Shown here piece after piece: positions 10,101 to 21,850 of a stretch of DNA of 64,000 bases. Origin of the DNA: Forficula auricularia (taxonomy: Eukaryota > Arthropoda > Insecta > Dermaptera > Forficulidae). Location of the stretch: contig JALMQS010000153.1 of NCBI GenBank assembly GCA_024734495.1, positions 6,907,294-6,971,293 on the forward strand. Reading direction: 5' to 3'. The notes under the pieces are model-generated. The model saw only the letters and a list, made by a program, of their open reading frames with translations, did not search any database and was not told where the DNA came from. Position 1 is the first letter of the stretch. Each line of letters starts with the position of its first letter. A program made the position numbers and the translations under genes.

Positions 10101-10938
10101 CTCTACATTTCGGTCTGCATTTTTTAAATTTGAGTTCTGCGTTGCCAAGTTAGGCTCCGTTGAATATTGCAAAATTGAATTTTTATAATGATTTGTGTGA
10201 TACATTAAATTTATAAATTCTCTTTAAAATAGGTTTTGACGGTGGTACGTTGTTTTAATAAATCAATTTTTACAGATAAAGTACCATCATATCTACTATA
10301 TTAACGTAAACCACAAACAAATTATCATGCGTTTTTATTCTAGTACATTTATTTTGCAAATGACTAAGAAAAGAAAATTGAAAACAACAAAAGTCAAAAT
10401 TGAAAACACCAAAACTAATTAAACAATTTTCAATTTTCACTTCATCATTTGCAAAATAAATGTACAAGAATTAAAATGCGTTCTAATTTGTTTGTGGTTT
10501 ACGTTAATCTAGTAGGTAAGATGCTACTTTATCTGTAAAAATTGATTTATTAAAACAACGTACCACCGTCAAAACCCGTTTTAATGAGAATTTATAAGTT
10601 TAATGTATCACACAAATCATTACGAACATTCAATTTTGCAATTTTCAAAGAAAATAAGTTTTCATAATTTCCATAGCACAAAAAGTTCTTGGCAACGCAG
10701 CACTCAAATTTAGAAAATGGCACACCAAAATGTAGAGAATAAAAATTCTTCAAAATGATGTCTCACTCGAACCCCATTCCCATTTAAGATTTTGGGGGTG
10801 GCTATGGGGGGCAGGGGGATCTAATTTATGTCAAAATTCTTCCCCCTAGAATACAAATTTGAATTGTCTCACCGATTTTTGAAATAATTTGCCAATTTAG
10901 CGATACTAGGGGTGAGAAGTTTTCAAACTGACACACTG

Positions 10939-12365
10939 CATATAATTTATTTGTTGAGACTATAGATTCGAAAGTTTAACCTTCACCATCAGTCATTTTA
11001 ATTAGAAATATTATATTTGTTATTTATCATTAGTTTAAATAAACAAATTCATTTTTTGAGTCATTAGCTTACTAAACTTACTAAATAACAACAAAACAAA
11101 TTCACATACTACATCCAAATAACGGATAGAATATTTATACTTAAAAAGACTGATGAGAAAGTTCAAACCTTCGATACTATAGTTTCTAACAACTAAATTA
11201 TATTTATATATTCGTTACAGTGGCGAAAACATGGGGGGGGGGCTAAGGGGGCTGAAGACCCCTCCCCCCAGGGCAAGGTAAAAAATGAAAGTAAAAGTAA
11301 AAATGAAAAGTTTAATGTATATGTAGATATATGTTTATTCGAATCAAACAGAGGACAACCTCAATGATTTCTCTTGATGAATCAACAACTCTACCACTCT
11401 CGGCAATCTTTTCAATGTTTACCTCTTGCTCAGCAAATTTTTTATAATTTATTATGTTTGCCCGGACTCTTGTATAAAACCAAAAGTAAATATAATTTCA
11501 CTCGAGCAATATCTGTTGCATTTTAATTTAAATAGGATTTTGAATTTGGTCTTAATTAAGAAAAGTTAGCAAAGTTAGCCAAAGACAAATATAGGTATTA
11601 ATGAATGAACTTTGGTAACAAATTTTAAATATATTTATAATATTAAATTTCAAAATATTTTAATTGATTATTCGTTTGTTTGTGATTCAAAATTAATTTA
11701 ATTTTTCACAGTTATTTAAAATAAATATAGGTATATATTTACAATATTTTATAAGTAGATAAATAACGATTCATCTTATATATGTTTTCTTTTTGATTCG
11801 ATTTTATTCTAAAACTTTTGTGACAGTGAATAACGTCGTCATTAACAAAAAGAAACAAAACAATTATTTATTCGTACTTGGAGTTTTTTAACCAATGATT
11901 TTCAATCGACTTTGAAAGGTTTAAGAGAAATTCTTCTTTTGAATTGGTTCTTATTCAACATAAGGAGTTTCTTCTAGAGCTAGAAATCACCCACTCGGAA
12001 ACAAACAAATCTTTGTTTTAATATCACAACGATGAATTTCATTGCATAATTCACAAACATCTTTTTATAATATTTTTAATTGAATTATGAATTTATTTTA
12101 AAATATTGATTCATTCATATATATGTATATTTATTTATATATATATAAATTTACGTTATATATAGGTTGGGGTTCAACTTCAAATGACATGGAACAAACA
12201 TATTAAATAAACAACAATGACGGTTTAACCAAAATAATCACTGTTCATGTTTCCTAATCGATAGTCTATTTAGTTTAATAATAATTGTCTTCTATGACAT
12301 ATTGCACTCAACTTGACTGTGACTTCACCGCTTCACCCGTGAAACCATGAGTATCTTTCCCGTTG
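10939..12365. other. Repeat fragments and erm 3' flank
   Basis: 10940-11000 and 11150-11200 hold decayed CTGATGA-family motifs (TATAGTCTC and TATAGTTTC). 11220-11310 is a repeat shared with 43192-43290 (CAGTGGCG start). 11330-11430 carries the inverted GAGGACAACCTC module. From about 12130 the sequence is probably the erm 3' UTR; AATAAA on the minus strand at 12130-12135 and 12092-12097 are possible polyadenylation signals. Confidence 0.45.
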
Positions 12366-13619
12366 TCACAACATTTTGGCCATGTATTCTGTAGGTGGGC
12401 CTGGAGGGTGCAGCAAAAACGGCGCAAGGAATGGTCCGCTTGAAGAAGACACAAGATTCGCAGAAAATGCTCCGGCCCCATTCGTTCCGTTACTTCCGGA
12501 ATTCAATGCATCCTCTAATGATCCGATTTCATGCAATTTCCGCATATGCTTCTTGAGATCAAAATTTCTACAAAACCCCTTCCCACATATCTTACAAGTA
12601 AATGGTTTTTTATCGTTGTGAGTATGCATGTGGAAAGTGAGATTGTAAATTTGATGAAACGCTTTATTACAAATCGTACATTTGTACGCTTTCTCGCCGC
12701 TATGTGTAAGTTTATGATTTTTGTAATTGCCTTTCTGATGAAAGCCTTTCCCACAAAATTCACATATAAAAGGTTTGTAACCGGCATGAATTCTCGTGTG
12801 TGTATTTAGAGTTGAGCTTCGGTTAAAGGCTTTACCACAAGTTTGGCATTTGTGAGGCTTTTCTGCAGTATGTATTATTTTATGTCGACAAAGTGTTGAT
12901 GCTTGACGAAAACCTTTCCCACAAATTTTACAAACAAATGGCCGAGCGCCTGTATGCACTGGCATATGTCTCGTTAAGTTATAATGTGCATTAAATACTT
13001 TTCCACATTCTGGACAGGTAAAACTTTTTTGTTTCGCAACTGTCGCAGCAGTAACCACTGCAGCAACAGCTGTACTTGTATTTGCACAACCAGGGTCAGA
13101 ACTTGAACAGGTATTCGATGAAGATGTAATATTCTCAAGTCTCTTCAATCCAGCTTGTCTATTCACATTACTACTTGTAGAAGCCACTGATGTCACTGAG
13201 TCCGTAGTTAAAGGCAACTTCCTTGAACTTACTTCTGGGATGGAAGGTGCACTTGTTGAAGTACCACTAGTAACTGCCGCAGCCGCTGCTGCAGCAGCAA
13301 CTGCAGCTGCCGGATAAGAATGAGCAGCGTGAAGCAGTTGTTGGGGATGATAGTATAAAAGTGGATATTGATGAATAAGTTGATGAGGTCGAAAAGCAGG
13401 AACATACTTTTTAAATGCCGATTCCAAATGCAAGGAATAAGGGATAGTAGAAGCCGTACTAACTGCAATTGGGATATTGGATCGCTTATCGGGTTCCATT
13501 ATTTTGGCGATACTAAATGCCAGGGGAGTTGGGCTAGCTCCCGTGGATGCAGACGATCCAGCCGCCAGCGCTGCTGAGCTCTCCATCACCATTGGCTGCA
13601 TCATTAGGCTTCCATCAAC
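12366..13619 (-). CDS. erm: Fez family zinc finger transcription factor (earmuff)
   Basis: Nuclear DNA-binding repressor; the family controls forebrain patterning and, in Drosophila, intermediate neural progenitors. The minus-strand frame contains an Engrailed-homology-1 motif FSIAKIM (13517-13497), which in the family recruits Groucho/TLE co-repressors. It is followed by an alanine tract, a Ser/Thr-rich linker and six C2H2 fingers, starting with [20 protein letters not shown] and ending before HMRKLH. All Cys and His ligands of the six fingers are present, and the TGxKP-type linkers match the Fezf order. The frame is open to 13631, but that TTG lies inside a splice acceptor (TATTGCAG/GTTG), so this exon begins at 13619. 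The first in-frame ATG is at 13604-13602, about 28 residues before the EH1 motif, as in vertebrate FEZF proteins. A short upstream coding exon remains possible. Confidence 0.95.
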   Translation of the reverse strand, partial: VDGSLMMQPMVMESSAALAAGSSASTGASPTPLAFSIAKIMEPDKRSNIPIAVSTASTIPYSLHLESAFKKYVPAFRPHQLIHQYPLLYYHPQQLLHAAHSYPAAAVAAAAAAAAVTSGTSTSAPSIPEVSSRKLPLTTDSVTSVASTSSNVNRQAGLKRLENITSSSNTCSSSDPGCANTSTAVAAVVTAATVAKQKSFTCPECGKVFNAHYNLTRHMPVHTGARPFVCKICGKGFRQASTLCRHKIIHTAEKPHKCQTCGKAFNRSSTLNTHTRIHAGYKPFICEFCGKGFHQKGNYKNHKLTHSGEKAYKCTICNKAFHQIYNLTFHMHTHNDKKPFTCKICGKGFCRNFDLKKHMRKLHEIGSLEDALNSGSNGTNGAGAFSANLVSSSSGPFLAPFLLHPPGPPTEYMAKML

Positions 13620-13637
13620 CTGCAATATCAAGAAAAG
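13620..13637 (-). other. 3' splice site of the erm coding exon
   Basis: Minus strand reads ACTTTTCTTGATATTGCAG before GTTGATGG: a pyrimidine-biased tract and a consensus CAG. This explains why the open frame extends past the plausible start, and it implies an upstream exon beyond 13.6 kb. If the exon starts here, a three-codon ATG-GAA-GCC-TAA frame (13615-13604) overlaps the erm ATG as TAATG. Confidence 0.75.
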
Positions 13638-14599
13638 TTCGTTGGATTATCACTTGTTACTTCTCAACAATTGTACGGTATTTTTAGAATTATTTTTGTC
13701 TAGATCATTGATATTAAACTATCACTCAATGTAAGGACTTGGGAGGACTCTTAAACTCATGTTGTTTATTATATCTTTTTGCAAGCAAAATTGAACTAAG
13801 AAAATAAAAAAATCATGCAAAAATACTATATTACGGCTGATTTGTCTACCCATTTAGTTAGTGGATATTTTGACAATAACAGTCAGATATGTATGCAACC
13901 ATCTAAAATTAGAGCCGATAATAACTCTTTTGAGAGCTATTCTGACTTTCAGCCAAATTTAACTGGATAAATGAACAAGGAGGACAATCTATTCTGAAAC
14001 CATTTGAAACGAGGCAAATTTAGAAATAAAATTTAGTCTCTACGATTTTATTACAAATGATAACATAAACATCAAAATAGAATTTATGGTATATTTCTGA
14101 CACAATAGTTAAATAGATATACTTTTCAGAATTGTTTTTTGGAGAAAATTCTTCGTATATTAACAGATAATCAACATTTTATTCAGGTCATTTCTTTAAA
14201 ATTATATTGAGTGATTACTACATTAAGATTATTATGCTTTTTGGTCTACTGATGACCATCACCACCATCTCTAAAAAAATTCAACTTTTTCATTAATAAA
14301 AAAAACGAAATTCGCTACTCATATTTTAAGCAGTTATGGAAAGCGGTATTGAGATTTAGTTCTAGAACAGTTAAATTTTTGTTATTTTTAAAGTGTCAAA
14401 CATCTTTCGTTCTTGAGTTATCATGGATTTCATAATTCAAACAAAAAGACATTGATACGCAGTTAGTCAAAAAATAATGCTTGAAAATGTATTTTCTCCA
14501 CAATTCTAGATATAAATGGGAGAAAATTGAAAATTCTTAAGTGATTCTAATAGTCTGGAGACCAATTAGATTTCAGTGGATCTACATTTAAATAGAGTG
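13638..14599. other. Probable erm intron or upstream region
   Basis: No exon, RNA gene or transposon end recognised. Moderately AT-rich and, unlike its surroundings, free of obvious repeats, so it could hold regulatory DNA. Confidence 0.35.
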
Positions 14600-14960
14600 T
14601 GAGCTAGATGATTTCGGTGCAGGGGAGGTCAGGGTTGCATGAACCCTCCTGGGTACGATCCTGCCCAGCACTAAAATAACCTTTATTAATTAGCGGTTTC
14701 AAACAATATATTTAGTGGTCTTTTGTAAGGGTTTGCCACCCTATAATCGCCACATTGGCTCTAAATGAGCCTCGTCTTTATACAAAGCAGCCTCCCTCTT
14801 TGGCAGCCGTTGGTTTTTCGATCATGGGGTCCCACCCGCTGATTCTCAACGGCCTCAACTTGCTATCGGAGGAAACCCCCGCTGATCCAAAAAAGTTAAG
14901 GAGCAAAAATGTCACCGTGGTTTTGTAAACGCGTTTTGTATTTATTATTCCCATAGAATT
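14600..14960 (+). repeat. Possible tRNA-derived SINE or retroposon
   Basis: A B-box-like GGGTACGATCC lies at 14652-14662 with a weak A-box-like stretch upstream, followed by a ~300-bp body of higher GC content (TCTTTGGCAGCCGTTGG). The body resembles no coding sequence I recognise. Ends and target duplication were not found, so this is tentative. Confidence 0.3.
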
Positions 14961-15535
14961 CACAACTAATGGCCATAAGGGTTTGCTTAATTATATTCTT
15001 TTGAGAATTATTAGAATAGTTATCATTTAAGAAGTCTTTTTTAAATTTCACTTAATGCTGTGTAATTCAAGGAAATGCAGATTTTGAAATCTTGACTTTC
15101 ATTTTTTACTCGGTACGCCCGGTAGGTAGGCTATGTCTCTCCTCATGGCGAGGTTAGTATTCACTCAAAAATTTTCAAATATTTTTTTCTATCAATATGT
15201 TGAAAAATGTCTGGAACGTGGATAAAAATCATTTTCAACCATGATTTTTTTCAGTGGATATGTGTATGTGTGTGTTTTCTCGATTCAGATATCCACGATA
15301 ACTTAAAAACAAAAAAGTCGTAGAAAGTTCGTTCTTGTGATAAAATGTTTATATTTCCAGAACTGATTAGATTTTGGACTTTAAAGCTCCAGATATTTCG
15401 AGTAAATGCAAAATTATTCAAAAATTATCATTTAATGAAAGTTTTTTGCGATTTTAATCCGTTTAGTTAAATAAACTGATCTGGTCATCCACATGACTTT
15501 ACTTACCATACACCTGTCCCTCTCTTATATTTAAT

Positions 15536-16069
15536 TATTATTATTATTTGTTGCGTTTGGACCTTTGGGATCACGCAAAGCTTGATGTTTCTTTCTGGTG
15601 GACCTTTCACGCCTCTATCTTTTTTCCGAAACGTGTTATCGAGTTTCTTGGTCAAGTAATTTTTCCTGGCTGGATGAGTGTGTTGATGTTAAAGGTGCCC
15701 AGATATGTATGGACTTTTGGTGTTATTCTTCCATTGTTTCTTCCTTGACTTCGTGATGGTCCGGGTCCCCCAGAATCTGAATGCCCGGTTGCCACTCGAG
15801 GGTGGGTGGATTGGTTACCACCTGGGGTAATGTTGTTTTTGCCTCTCACGATTCATGGTTGCTTGTTACGAAATTTTGTCCTGCGTATGCGCGAGGTTTT
15901 GTAGAACCAAAGATTGTCAGTTTCTGGAGCCGAGGGGCCGGTTATTTATTATTTTCAAATAAATTCACTTTGCTTCTTGCTGGGATCGAACTGATGAATT
16001 CTAGGTTGATGTTCTCCCAATCGGATTAGAAAAAGTTGGTGATTTAACCGATTGCGCTACCGACCCCTC
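15536..16069 (-). mobile_element. SINE: tRNA-like head fused to LINE 5' coding sequence, 14-bp target duplication
   Basis: A retroposed unit flanked by perfect CTCTTATATTTAAT copies at 15522-15535 and 16070-16083. On the minus strand it begins with a pol III head (A box GGTAGCGCAATCGGTT, B box AGTTCGATCCC, 16066-15975). It continues into a frame with GTFNINTLIQPGKI, which matches the start of the endonuclease domain of RTE-like LINEs, and ends in an AAT-repeat tail. A SINE body taken from the 5' end of a LINE recalls RTE-derived SINEs such as the Bov-tA type. The coding part is a fossil, not a gene. Confidence 0.75.
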
Positions 16070-16083
16070 CTCTTATATTTAAT

Positions 16084-16534
16084 AAAATATTTTATAATAA
16101 TTTACGAATGAACCTCCTTCCCTCTGAATTTCGGACTCATTAACAATTTATGTTGTCTCCTTATAAATGAGAATCTTATATTGTAAATATCATCTTTCTT
16201 CGATTTTGTTTGGAAATTTTATTATTTTAAATTTCCCTCTCTTTTAGTTCACTATAAATTTTGCATAGTGAGTCATTTTTATAAAGTTATATAGGCTGCA
16301 TATGCGAAATTTTGTACAAATCGATCCAAGGTTCTATGACTTATATTGATAGTTCAATTTTTTGAACCCATATACCCACAATTTTGACCCCCGAAGAAAA
16401 CAATGCCTCCTTTTTTTTTTTATTATAAATCACTTTTCATTTTTTTTTTTTTTAGTTTTTTTTTAGTTTGACAATTTTATAATTTTAATTTTTTAAGAGT
16501 CTCCCCCTTCATTTTTGGTTCGATTTCAACCAAA
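16084..16534. other. AT-rich stretch, no call
   Basis: T-rich runs near 16405-16470 and text resembling the family T interior, but no firm boundary or gene. Confidence 0.35.
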
Positions 16535-17005
16535 ACCTAATCAGCTCTTAATCTTAATATAAAGAATGTACATGTGAAATTTCGTTTTAATATTCATACT
16601 AGTTTTTGAGCTAGAGTGTACACAAAATTTGATAACGTACCCCTGGTAATACAATGTTTCAAGACATATAGTAACTATATAGTCTATATAGATCTCGAGA
16701 ATCTATATAGGTTCTATACAGTTACTATATAGTTTGAAACTTTGTGCTACTTAGGACGTAGTAACTAACGTATTAACAGACATTTTGATAAAATAGTTAT
16801 TATCTCTAAAATTTAATTTTTTCGATGTTCACTTATTAGAGCTTTTTTATAGACCGAAATTCCATGGTTTTTCTCAATTTTTTTTTATCAAAATAGTTTC
16901 AGCCGTTTTTGAAATATTTCAAAAAATCGAAGAAAAAATAACACTTTTTTCATACATGATTAAGTACAATACTTGACCATATCCTGTATGGTAAAGTAAA
17001 AAAAT
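16535..17005 (+). repeat. Dispersed repeat family T, longer copy
   Basis: Includes the interior block (ACTAGTTTTTGAGCTAGAGT, GGTAACGTACC-like, TAACAGACATTTTGA) and the terminal hairpin ending CCTGTATGGTAAAGTAAAAA. Matches 42295-42600 and, inverted, 51718-52100. A palindromic stretch around 16670-16740 (ACTATATAG repeats) is specific to this copy. Confidence 0.7.
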
Positions 17006-17890
17006 AAGCAATTGAGCAGGTGTATTTTTCACCGAAACTGTAAACAGCGTACCGAGTCTAAAATTTTCACTTTTTCCTCCATTTTAATACTAAATTTTAA
17101 TTACATGATAGCTCTTTATAATTTTAAAGTTTTCACAAAAAATTATATTTTGTGGTTTAAAAGCCCAAAAATACAATAAAAAATATTGATTATCTACTCA
17201 ATTTAATCACAGTAAAGCGAAAATGATCATTCTGAAATATGTAATTTCTTTTTCATTCCTTATTTCACTGTTTATATAAGATTCCTTCTAGACGAAAATA
17301 ATTTAGTTGATAATATGAATGGCTTAGATTGTAACAAGACACATAAACAGGTCAAATTAATCAGTTTTTAAAAAGGATGATTTATCCACAATGACCGATT
17401 AATAATAAAATATCTTTGAGTGAGTAAATTACTATTTCTCTGTTTGTGAGTTAACGAATTTCGTGTGTGCTCTATCTCAAAAACCAAAAAATATAGATAT
17501 ATCAAAACGAAATTTTATATTTAGTATTTTTATATATATTCGAATATAAATATGCATATATCAGTGGCGGTTGGTCATTTTTCAACCAGGGATGCTGTCC
17601 AAAAAAGTACCGTTCATTTTTTTTTGAAATTTTATTTTAATTTTCGCTTTTTTTTGCAAATTACATTGAATACGACATCATTTTCGTTATTTTTTAAATT
17701 TAACATTAAATTTAAAAAAAATATATTTTTGGACCTTCGTTCCCAAACGGATACTCCTTTATGTGAGTGAGGGTAGAAGTGAGAAATTAATTCTTGTCAT
17801 TTAAACTCTACAGATCCTGAGATGGAAATCAGATTATAGCCGGTCTAATATTTGCAGCGAGTGGGGCTTCAACCTGCATTAGATTGCTTA
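17006..17890. other. AT-rich stretch, no gene
   Basis: Nothing called except a CAGTGGCGGTTGGTCA-type repeat start at 17563, which resembles 33836 and may be a hAT-like terminus, and a GC-richer piece at 17780-17890 that continues beyond the MITE to about 18180. Confidence 0.35.
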
Positions 17891-18069
17891 GGGCCGGTTG
17901 TGAAGTCGCAAAGCAAATGCTTTTACCACTAACACAGAGGTAGATGGTAAATGGAGGGATTGGGATGGCCAATCAGATGCCAGGCACTGACAATGATTGG
18001 CCATCCCAATCCCTCCATTTACCATCTACCCTAGTAAAAAGCATTTACTTTGCGACATACAACCAGCCC
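17891..18069. mobile_element. PIF/Harbinger-type MITE with TTA duplication
   Basis: A 179-bp element, a near-complete palindrome with arms of ~80 bp. Ends are GGGCCGGTTGT and ACAACCAGCCC, flanked by TTA at 17888-17890 and 18070-18072. It has no coding capacity. One half of a second copy lies at 44222-44325. Confidence 0.8.
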
Positions 18070-18233
18070 TTAGAAGCCATGTTCTACAACCACTGGCCAA
18101 CCTGACTCCTAATAGGGAAGGGTGGATGGGACTCTTCAGCCTTGATCGGCTACCTTTTCTAAGAGGAAAACCCTAAACAAATTAGGAGTGAAGCTCCTTT
18201 AGGAGCTATATGTTCGTTATGTACATATATTTT

Positions 18234-18969
18234 TGGTCCTATTTGGGTATTTTCGAATTTTACTGTACAAGAGCTCATATGGTTTGAAATAAATAAATTA
18301 AAAATATCTCCCAAGTTTCAAAAGTCTCCATCTCAATTATAACATAATTCTCAGTGATGAAAGTTTTCATCTAATAACATGGGGTTTTGCTATTAAAATA
18401 TCAATTTTAAATTCCGTTAGTAATGGTTCAAAAATTTGAAATCTCTGTAGGCTTTATCCTTATAATACTAGCTATTCATCAGAATTATTACAGATTTTTA
18501 GCTATTATAATTTTGGAGTCTATAACTTATAGTAACACTAAGATATAGCAGTATTTTATCTATTTGTAACTCCAAAATTATAATATCTTCAGAATTATTA
18601 CAGATTTTAGCTATTATAATTTTGGAGTTACAAATAGATAAAATACTGCTATATCTTAGTGTTACTATAAGTTATAGACTCCAAAATTATAATAGCTAAA
18701 AATCTGTAATAATTCTGATGGATAGCTAGTATTATAAGGATAAAGTCTATAGATTTTCAAATTTTTTGAACCATTACTTTGGCGGGAACAAAAATTGATA
18801 TTTCAATGGCAAAAGCCCCATGTTATTTAGATGAGAAACTTACATCGCTGGGGGCACAGGTTATAATTGAGATAGGGACTTGAAACTAGGGGGATATTTT
18901 TATTTATTTATTTCAAACCATATGAACCCTTGTCCGCTTAAAAATTCGAAAATACTCCAAAATAAGGAC
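18234..18969. repeat. Large imperfect palindrome (~350-bp arms)
   Basis: The outer edges GGTCCTATTTGGGTATTTTC and GAAAATACTCCAAAATAAGG are inverted copies, as is almost everything between. The central 18480-18720 is a nearly perfect inverted repeat built from TTTTGGAGT and CTATTATAATTTTGG blocks. No terminal duplication or gene. Probably a fold-back transposon. Confidence 0.75.
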
Positions 18970-19095
18970 TATCCTAATACAAATGAATATAATTATTTAC
19001 ATCAAGCAGAAAAGAACCTCTATTGATTTCTCTTTATGAATTAACAACTTTGCAGCTCTCAGCAAATCAAAATATTTTCAATTAGATATTGTCCT

Positions 19096-19420
19096 AAAGA
19101 TAAGAGTAAATAAATATTTCATTTAATATGGATTTACTATGAGTTAAGGATACTGGGTCACTTATTTCACATTAAAATTAAAAAATTAAAAGATATAATT
19201 TTTTTTCTTTTTTAATATATATATTTCGGGCTATCAACTCCATCTTCAGGAAATACAGAAAGTAACTCTTAGTAAAAATTTTTATATCTTTTAATTTTTT
19301 AATTTTAATGTGAAATAAGTGACCTAGTATCCTTAACTCATAGTAAATCCATATTAAATATAATATTTATTTACTCTTATCTTTATTAAAGATGTTTCAC
19401 CTTGCACCAACACCACAATC
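19096..19420 (-). repeat. Palindromic PLE-like terminus with hammerhead-like motif and tail
   Basis: Arms 19096-19200 and 19284-19384 are inverted copies. The loop between them holds a minus-strand CTGAAGA ... CCCGAAATA motif (19216-19251). The right arm is followed on the plus strand by GATGTTTCACC and ACCAACACCAC, the tail motif also seen at 56930, 21835 and (minus strand) 7500. The loop motif is of the GAAATATATA type found in the PLE arms at 53.66 and 55.82 kb. Confidence 0.6.
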
Positions 19421-20229
19421 TCTACTGATTATAGATATTGTCCTGATTAAATTAACAGAGGCAATGCCTCTATTTAATCACGAATATGAGCTAATCGGGA
19501 TTGCAAATAATAAAAGTTTCAAAAATCTTGTTTATTTGTTGGGTCGGGCTAAATAAATATTCAAATCAGGCTTAAGCAAGAGTTTACGTTGGCTTGCCTT
19601 TGTTGCAACGAAAGGTTTCATTTGATCTGGTGGTTTGCCGGGTGGTCTCCAGTCCGATCCGTTAACGATTTCGTCGAGAAGTTAAGTAGACGCGTGCCAG
19701 TGAAATATGAAGCTTCCGATCTTGAGTCCCTCGCTTCCTTGTTATTGTTCCATTTGTCCCGGAAGCTGAGCCCGGAAGACGCTTTCTCAAATCCACAACA
19801 GCGGCTCAGCTCCTTGCAAATCGACCCTCATGGATAAATTGAGACCTGAGAGAATTGAAAAGAGAACAGCTGCACGTCACGTTCTTACCTATTCATTTAA
19901 TTTTATGCAGCATTCATACAAACGGAATTTATCCAAATTGGATTGACAAACTACGTCAAATATCCATGTGGATAGTCAGAGGGGGTTCTATTCACTTATT
20001 CACTAAATGACTTCATTAGTAGTAATAATTAGTACATGATGGACCGATAATGTTTTGCTTTAGTTAAGGTAGTTGTATCACCATATGCTTTTTCTTAGGA
20101 TTTTTTTGAAATTTATACAGATTATTATTTAAATACTTCTGAATAGATTGGTTGCAAAACAAAATTTATGAACAATAACTAGGTTATAATGAAAGGCAGT
20201 CCATAAATTATTTAAATTTTATTCAATTT
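19421..20229. other. No gene called; GC-richer patch at 19570-19850
   Basis: 19570-19850 has a balanced base composition unlike its surroundings and an 82-codon open frame that starts with TTG and lacks any recognisable domain. It may be old host sequence, an exon or a regulatory element. The rest is AT-rich. Confidence 0.3.
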
Positions 20230-20269
20230 CCGACGTTTCAGAGACTTTTTTTCTCTCCTTCTTCAGGGT
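20230..20269 (-). ncRNA. Hammerhead-like motif, core intact
   Basis: Minus strand CCCTGAAGA, one extra A, a GGAGA/TCTCT stem (one G-U pair), GAAAC, GTC, GG. It sits after AAGGCAGTCCA (20187-20203), wording shared with the elements at 23.4-24.0, 29.77-30.05 and 43.2-43.7 kb. Only this single arm is evident here. Confidence 0.45.
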
Positions 20270-20569
20270 ATTGAATAGTTATTGATGAATGAGTATAACT
20301 CGGTTCCCATTTGTCTCTTACAATATTTTCCAACATTATATCATAATTTAAAAATAATATTAAAAAACACGGATCTTCCTTCGTTGACTCTTTTAAAACC
20401 TAATGAAGGAAATGAGATCGTCTCGATCCACTGAATTATCGAATTTTTCAAGAGGTTGAAAATGATGTCCTAATAAATTCTTTTATTCAAAATTTGAGAT
20501 TTTCATTATCCTTTCGGGTTACATTTGCATCAATTCAGCATTGAGCTCTAAACACCGTATTCAATAGAA

Positions 20570-21185
20570 AATAGTTGCAATTAATTAAATTTTTTAATTT
20601 TAATATATAATAACATTTGTAATTAGTAAATTAATTTAGAATTTCGCGGAGTAGATTCGCGAGCAAATCTACTAAACGGAATTTTTAACAAATTATAAAT
20701 AAATTTGTTTTTCTAGTATATTTATACAAATATAGAAATTATCAAATTAATTAAATTAATCTTTAAGAAATTCAAAGATATTTTTATAAAGCGAAATTTT
20801 AGAGAATACTTAGCCAGACTACCGTTTTATAAGAACCATTGAGGTCCAGCTGATTCTCCATCCTGAACCAAGAGAGCGAAAAAGATATGGTCCATCTAGG
20901 TGTTACCCGGTATCAATCCGCGTATAGCCCGCATGATACCCCACCACGGACCACCTAGAGGGACATGGCATCTCAAGTTCTTATATATTTTTTTATAAAA
21001 TTTCGCTTTATAAAAATATCTTTGAATTTCTTAAAGATTAATTTAATTAATGTAATTAGTAAGTTTCCATAGGAGTTGCTTAAATAGAAAATAGTTGCAA
21101 TTAATTAAATTTTTTAATTTTAATATATAATAACATTTGTAATTAGTAAGTTTCCATAGGAGTTGCTTAAATCATATCTATAGGG
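20570..21185. repeat. Duplicated and inverted AT-rich repeat around a GC-rich core
   Basis: ATAGTTGCAATTAATTAAAT... occurs at 20570-20632 and again at 21090-21155. 20740-20800 and 20995-21050 are inverted copies (AAGCGAAATTTTA and its complement). The core 20820-20970 is GC-richer and carries no frame I recognise. Element type unknown. Confidence 0.55.
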
Positions 21186-21479
21186 ATGTACAACGATCTT
21201 CAATTGATTTAAAAGAAAATTTGTTACGTTCTTTGATATTAAATTTATAACTTTGCAAGTTATAATAGTCATTAAATTACGTGTAACGTGATGATATTTA
21301 ATACAAGCTTAAAATTTAGCTTTGCTAGTTGTTCTATTAAATACTACAAACTATTAATGGGTTTTAAAATTAATAAAACAATCAAAAAAAATGATCATGG
21401 CCGGAGGAAAAATTTTATTTCAATTTTATTTAATTCTGGCTGTCAATAGAACTCACATTTTTACTTGAATTTAAAATTA

Positions 21480-21610
21480 AGAATAATTAAATTATATTAG
21501 AGAACAAAGAAAATATTTTTTTAATTATAGACAAAAGGATTAGCGGGGATCCGAACCCGTGATCTTCGCATTACTATAAAAATAATATTAATACAACGCT
21601 TTTAATCGCG
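21480..21610 (-). repeat. tRNA-derived SINE head (family S)
   Basis: Minus strand has GATCACGGGTTCGGATCC (B box) followed by CCGCTAATCCTTTTGTCT. This is the family S signature also seen at 50990-51090 and 51340-51380. The A-box half is degraded and interrupted by AT-rich sequence. Confidence 0.55.
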
Positions 21611-21654
21611 GTACTGTCCGAGCAACCTTAATAAAGTAAGGAAAATTTTGAAAA

Positions 21655-21850
21655 ATTTTAGAAACTTTTGAAAAATTTTAAATATAAAATACTAGGTAGG
21701 TTTGACAAAAATAAAAGATAGGATGTTTTTTAGCATCCTATCTTTTATTTTGTGAAACCTACCTAGTATTTTATATTTTAAATTTTAAAAAGTTTCTAAA
21801 ATTTTTCAAAATTTTCCTTACTTTATTTAAAATGTTTCACCAAGAACACA
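21655..21850 (+). repeat. PLE-end-like hairpin with TGTTTCACC tail
   Basis: Long inverted arms (21655-21725 and 21745-21825) with GGTAGGTTT and AAACCTACC inside. The tip is a second perfect hairpin (AAAGATAGGATG and its complement). The plus-strand continuation ATGTTTCACCAAGAACACAC matches the tail of the PLE at 56930-56960. Confidence 0.6.

Larger units (their letters stand above)
9552..10938. mobile_element. Long palindromic element (fold-back, mariner-like ends)
   Basis: Ends read CAGTGTGTCAATTTGAAAAC and GTTTTCAAACTGACACACTG. The interior is an inverted duplication with arms of several hundred bp meeting near 10370-10450. The left flank is TA and the right flank CA, so a TA duplication may have decayed. 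The left arm is interrupted by the insertion at 9789-10100. No transposase is encoded. Confidence 0.7.

Noticed and set aside
13620..13631. Extension of erm to an upstream TTG start (MILQVDGS)
   Set aside because: The bases are a splice acceptor (TATTGCAG) and TTG is not a normal animal start; the exon is better begun at 13619 with the first ATG at 13604.
12376..13734. Plus-strand frames of 69-92 codons across the erm exon
   Set aside because: Shadows of the zinc-finger coding strand; no homology of their own.
19589..19837. 82-codon gene in a GC-richer patch
   Set aside because: It starts with TTG, has no domain and no supporting signals.
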